From: Edolisoma coerulescens
Lineage: Eukaryota > Chordata > Aves > Passeriformes > Campephagidae
DNA: 64,000 nt
Assembly: GCA_013397115.1 (NCBI GenBank)
Contig: VWZW01002576.1
Span: 652,314 to 716,313 of the forward strand
Direction of reading: 5' to 3'
Under the pieces are notes generated by a model. It had not been told where the DNA came from. It did no database searches and was given only the letters and a program-made list of their open reading frames with translations. Positions 62,901 to 64,000 of the stretch are shown here, piece by piece (position 1 is the first letter of the stretch; each line of letters begins with the position of its first letter). The translations under genes were made by a program, and so were the position numbers.

Positions 62901-64000
62901 TGTTGACCATTAATAAAATTCACAACACAACACATTTATTCATAAACGTTGTAGCCACAAGCCCAAAACAGTTCTCTAGATCTGTGAAATCATTTTCTGA
63001 ATTAGTTTGTATGACCATGAATTTTAGTCTTTCACGGAACACTTGTTCCTACACAAAACAAATCACTTTCACATTTACAAATCTACAAGTTTGCAAGCCA
63101 ACCCTATACACATTTTAAACAACAACAGGGCACAACAATCAGACAATTCCATGAAATTGAGTGTCCAATCCAAGCCAAGCTTCCCCATATAAAATATATT
63201 CTCAGATCTTTTTCAAATTTTTATAGCATGTTAATATAAGCAGCCAATTGCGGCACACACCAATGAGGATTAAAACACCATTGCAGACGTTATTACAAAT
63301 AATTCATTTTTGCTTGTGTGCTCATAAAAAAAAAACAAAAAAGAAACAACAAAATAATAATCAGTATCTTTCTTACTTACCCACCACGTACTATAGAAAA
63401 GCAATAAGCATAGTTGGCAAGCAGGAATTCTGTTAACCTTCAGTTACTCACCTAGGAAGAATAAGAGAAAGAGATAAGCACACTTGGTGTGAGGAAGAAG
63501 ATGACATTGTTAATTTGTAATGTCCCTTGGCTTCCATGTTCATGAGATTCTTGAAATAAAATATCTTTAAATTCAAGTTAAAAGGATGAAGGTGGAAATG
63601 TTTAACAGCAAAGTGGATCACAAAACAACAATTCAGTAGAAGTTGCGTTTGTGCACAACCCGAGCAGCTTGTTCAGCTGGAGCACTGAAACAATTCTGTT
63701 CTGCTGCCGCAAGAGGAGTCCCAAAATCTTTGAAAACCAAAAGGGATAAAGATTTTCGGTTCAGGACACACTGCCTAAAGCAACATTTTAACAGAATACA
63801 GTTACAAAACTAATTAACTTTTGTGACTATCATCACCAGTGAAGCCGGTGGAAGATCCAAAGTTTTGCCTGACAAAAATAGACAACTTTTCTGAACTGGC
63901 ACATTTATATATTTTATTGTATTCTCTCTTTAACAGAATAGTGAATGCTGTGCTTTAGGTAATGCCAAATGAGTATTAATGATGATACGTTCTTCTAGAG
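60000..64000. other. Gene-free region
   Basis: No gene, RNA gene or transposon was recognised. A T14 run lies near 60625 and an A-rich tract near 63325-63355. The last 400 bases contain a few CpGs but no open frame of note. Confidence 0.5.

Noticed and set aside
1..64000. tRNA, rRNA, CRISPR array or bacterial operon features
   Set aside because: None was seen. Repeats lack spacer architecture, and the sequence is vertebrate in character.

Overview
The window looks like non-coding avian nuclear DNA. The evidence is several 3'-end fragments of CR1 LINEs carrying the short ATTCTATG-type octamer tail typical of bird CR1, a decayed CR1 reverse-transcriptase fragment, AT-rich composition, no bacterial-style operons, no tRNA or rRNA genes, and only short open frames. 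I cannot say which bird order it is from. One unresolved base (N) sits in a poly-T run near 4.2 kb.

Layout. 0-13 kb: gene-free DNA with a 54-bp-period duplication (0.9 kb), a GC-rich block ending in AATAAA plus an A23 tail (1.4-2.2 kb), and a CR1 fragment (2.8-3.1 kb). 13.3-13.7 kb: about 36 copies of a degenerate 10-bp unit (RACYRGTTYN), the most unusual repeat here. 14-28 kb: gene-free DNA with a perfect 15-bp hairpin (18.7 kb), CR1 fragments (21.3 and 26.4 kb) and a 98-bp-period duplication (23.4 kb).

28-43 kb: the minus strand carries a series of short coding-like blocks bounded by AG/GT. Three consecutive exon junctions at the 3' end agree in codon phase (32.9->30.8->29.2->28.4 kb), and one upstream junction does too (40.7->40.2 kb). 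The series ends in a TAA stop followed about 117 nt later by AATAAA. I read this as the 3' part of a spliced gene that I cannot identify. An in-frame TGA in the 33-kb exon and frame breaks near 37.2 and 40.07 kb suggest it is decayed, or that some boundaries are misjudged, or that there are assembly errors. CR1 fragments at 34.8 and 38.3 kb and small hairpins lie in its introns.

43-64 kb: no convincing exons. It could be upstream introns of the same gene or intergenic DNA. It contains A/C-rich tracts at 56.4 and 59.8 kb, the latter with G-quadruplex potential on the minus strand. Several CpG-bearing, non-repetitive segments resemble conserved regulatory DNA, but this cannot be tested without alignment.
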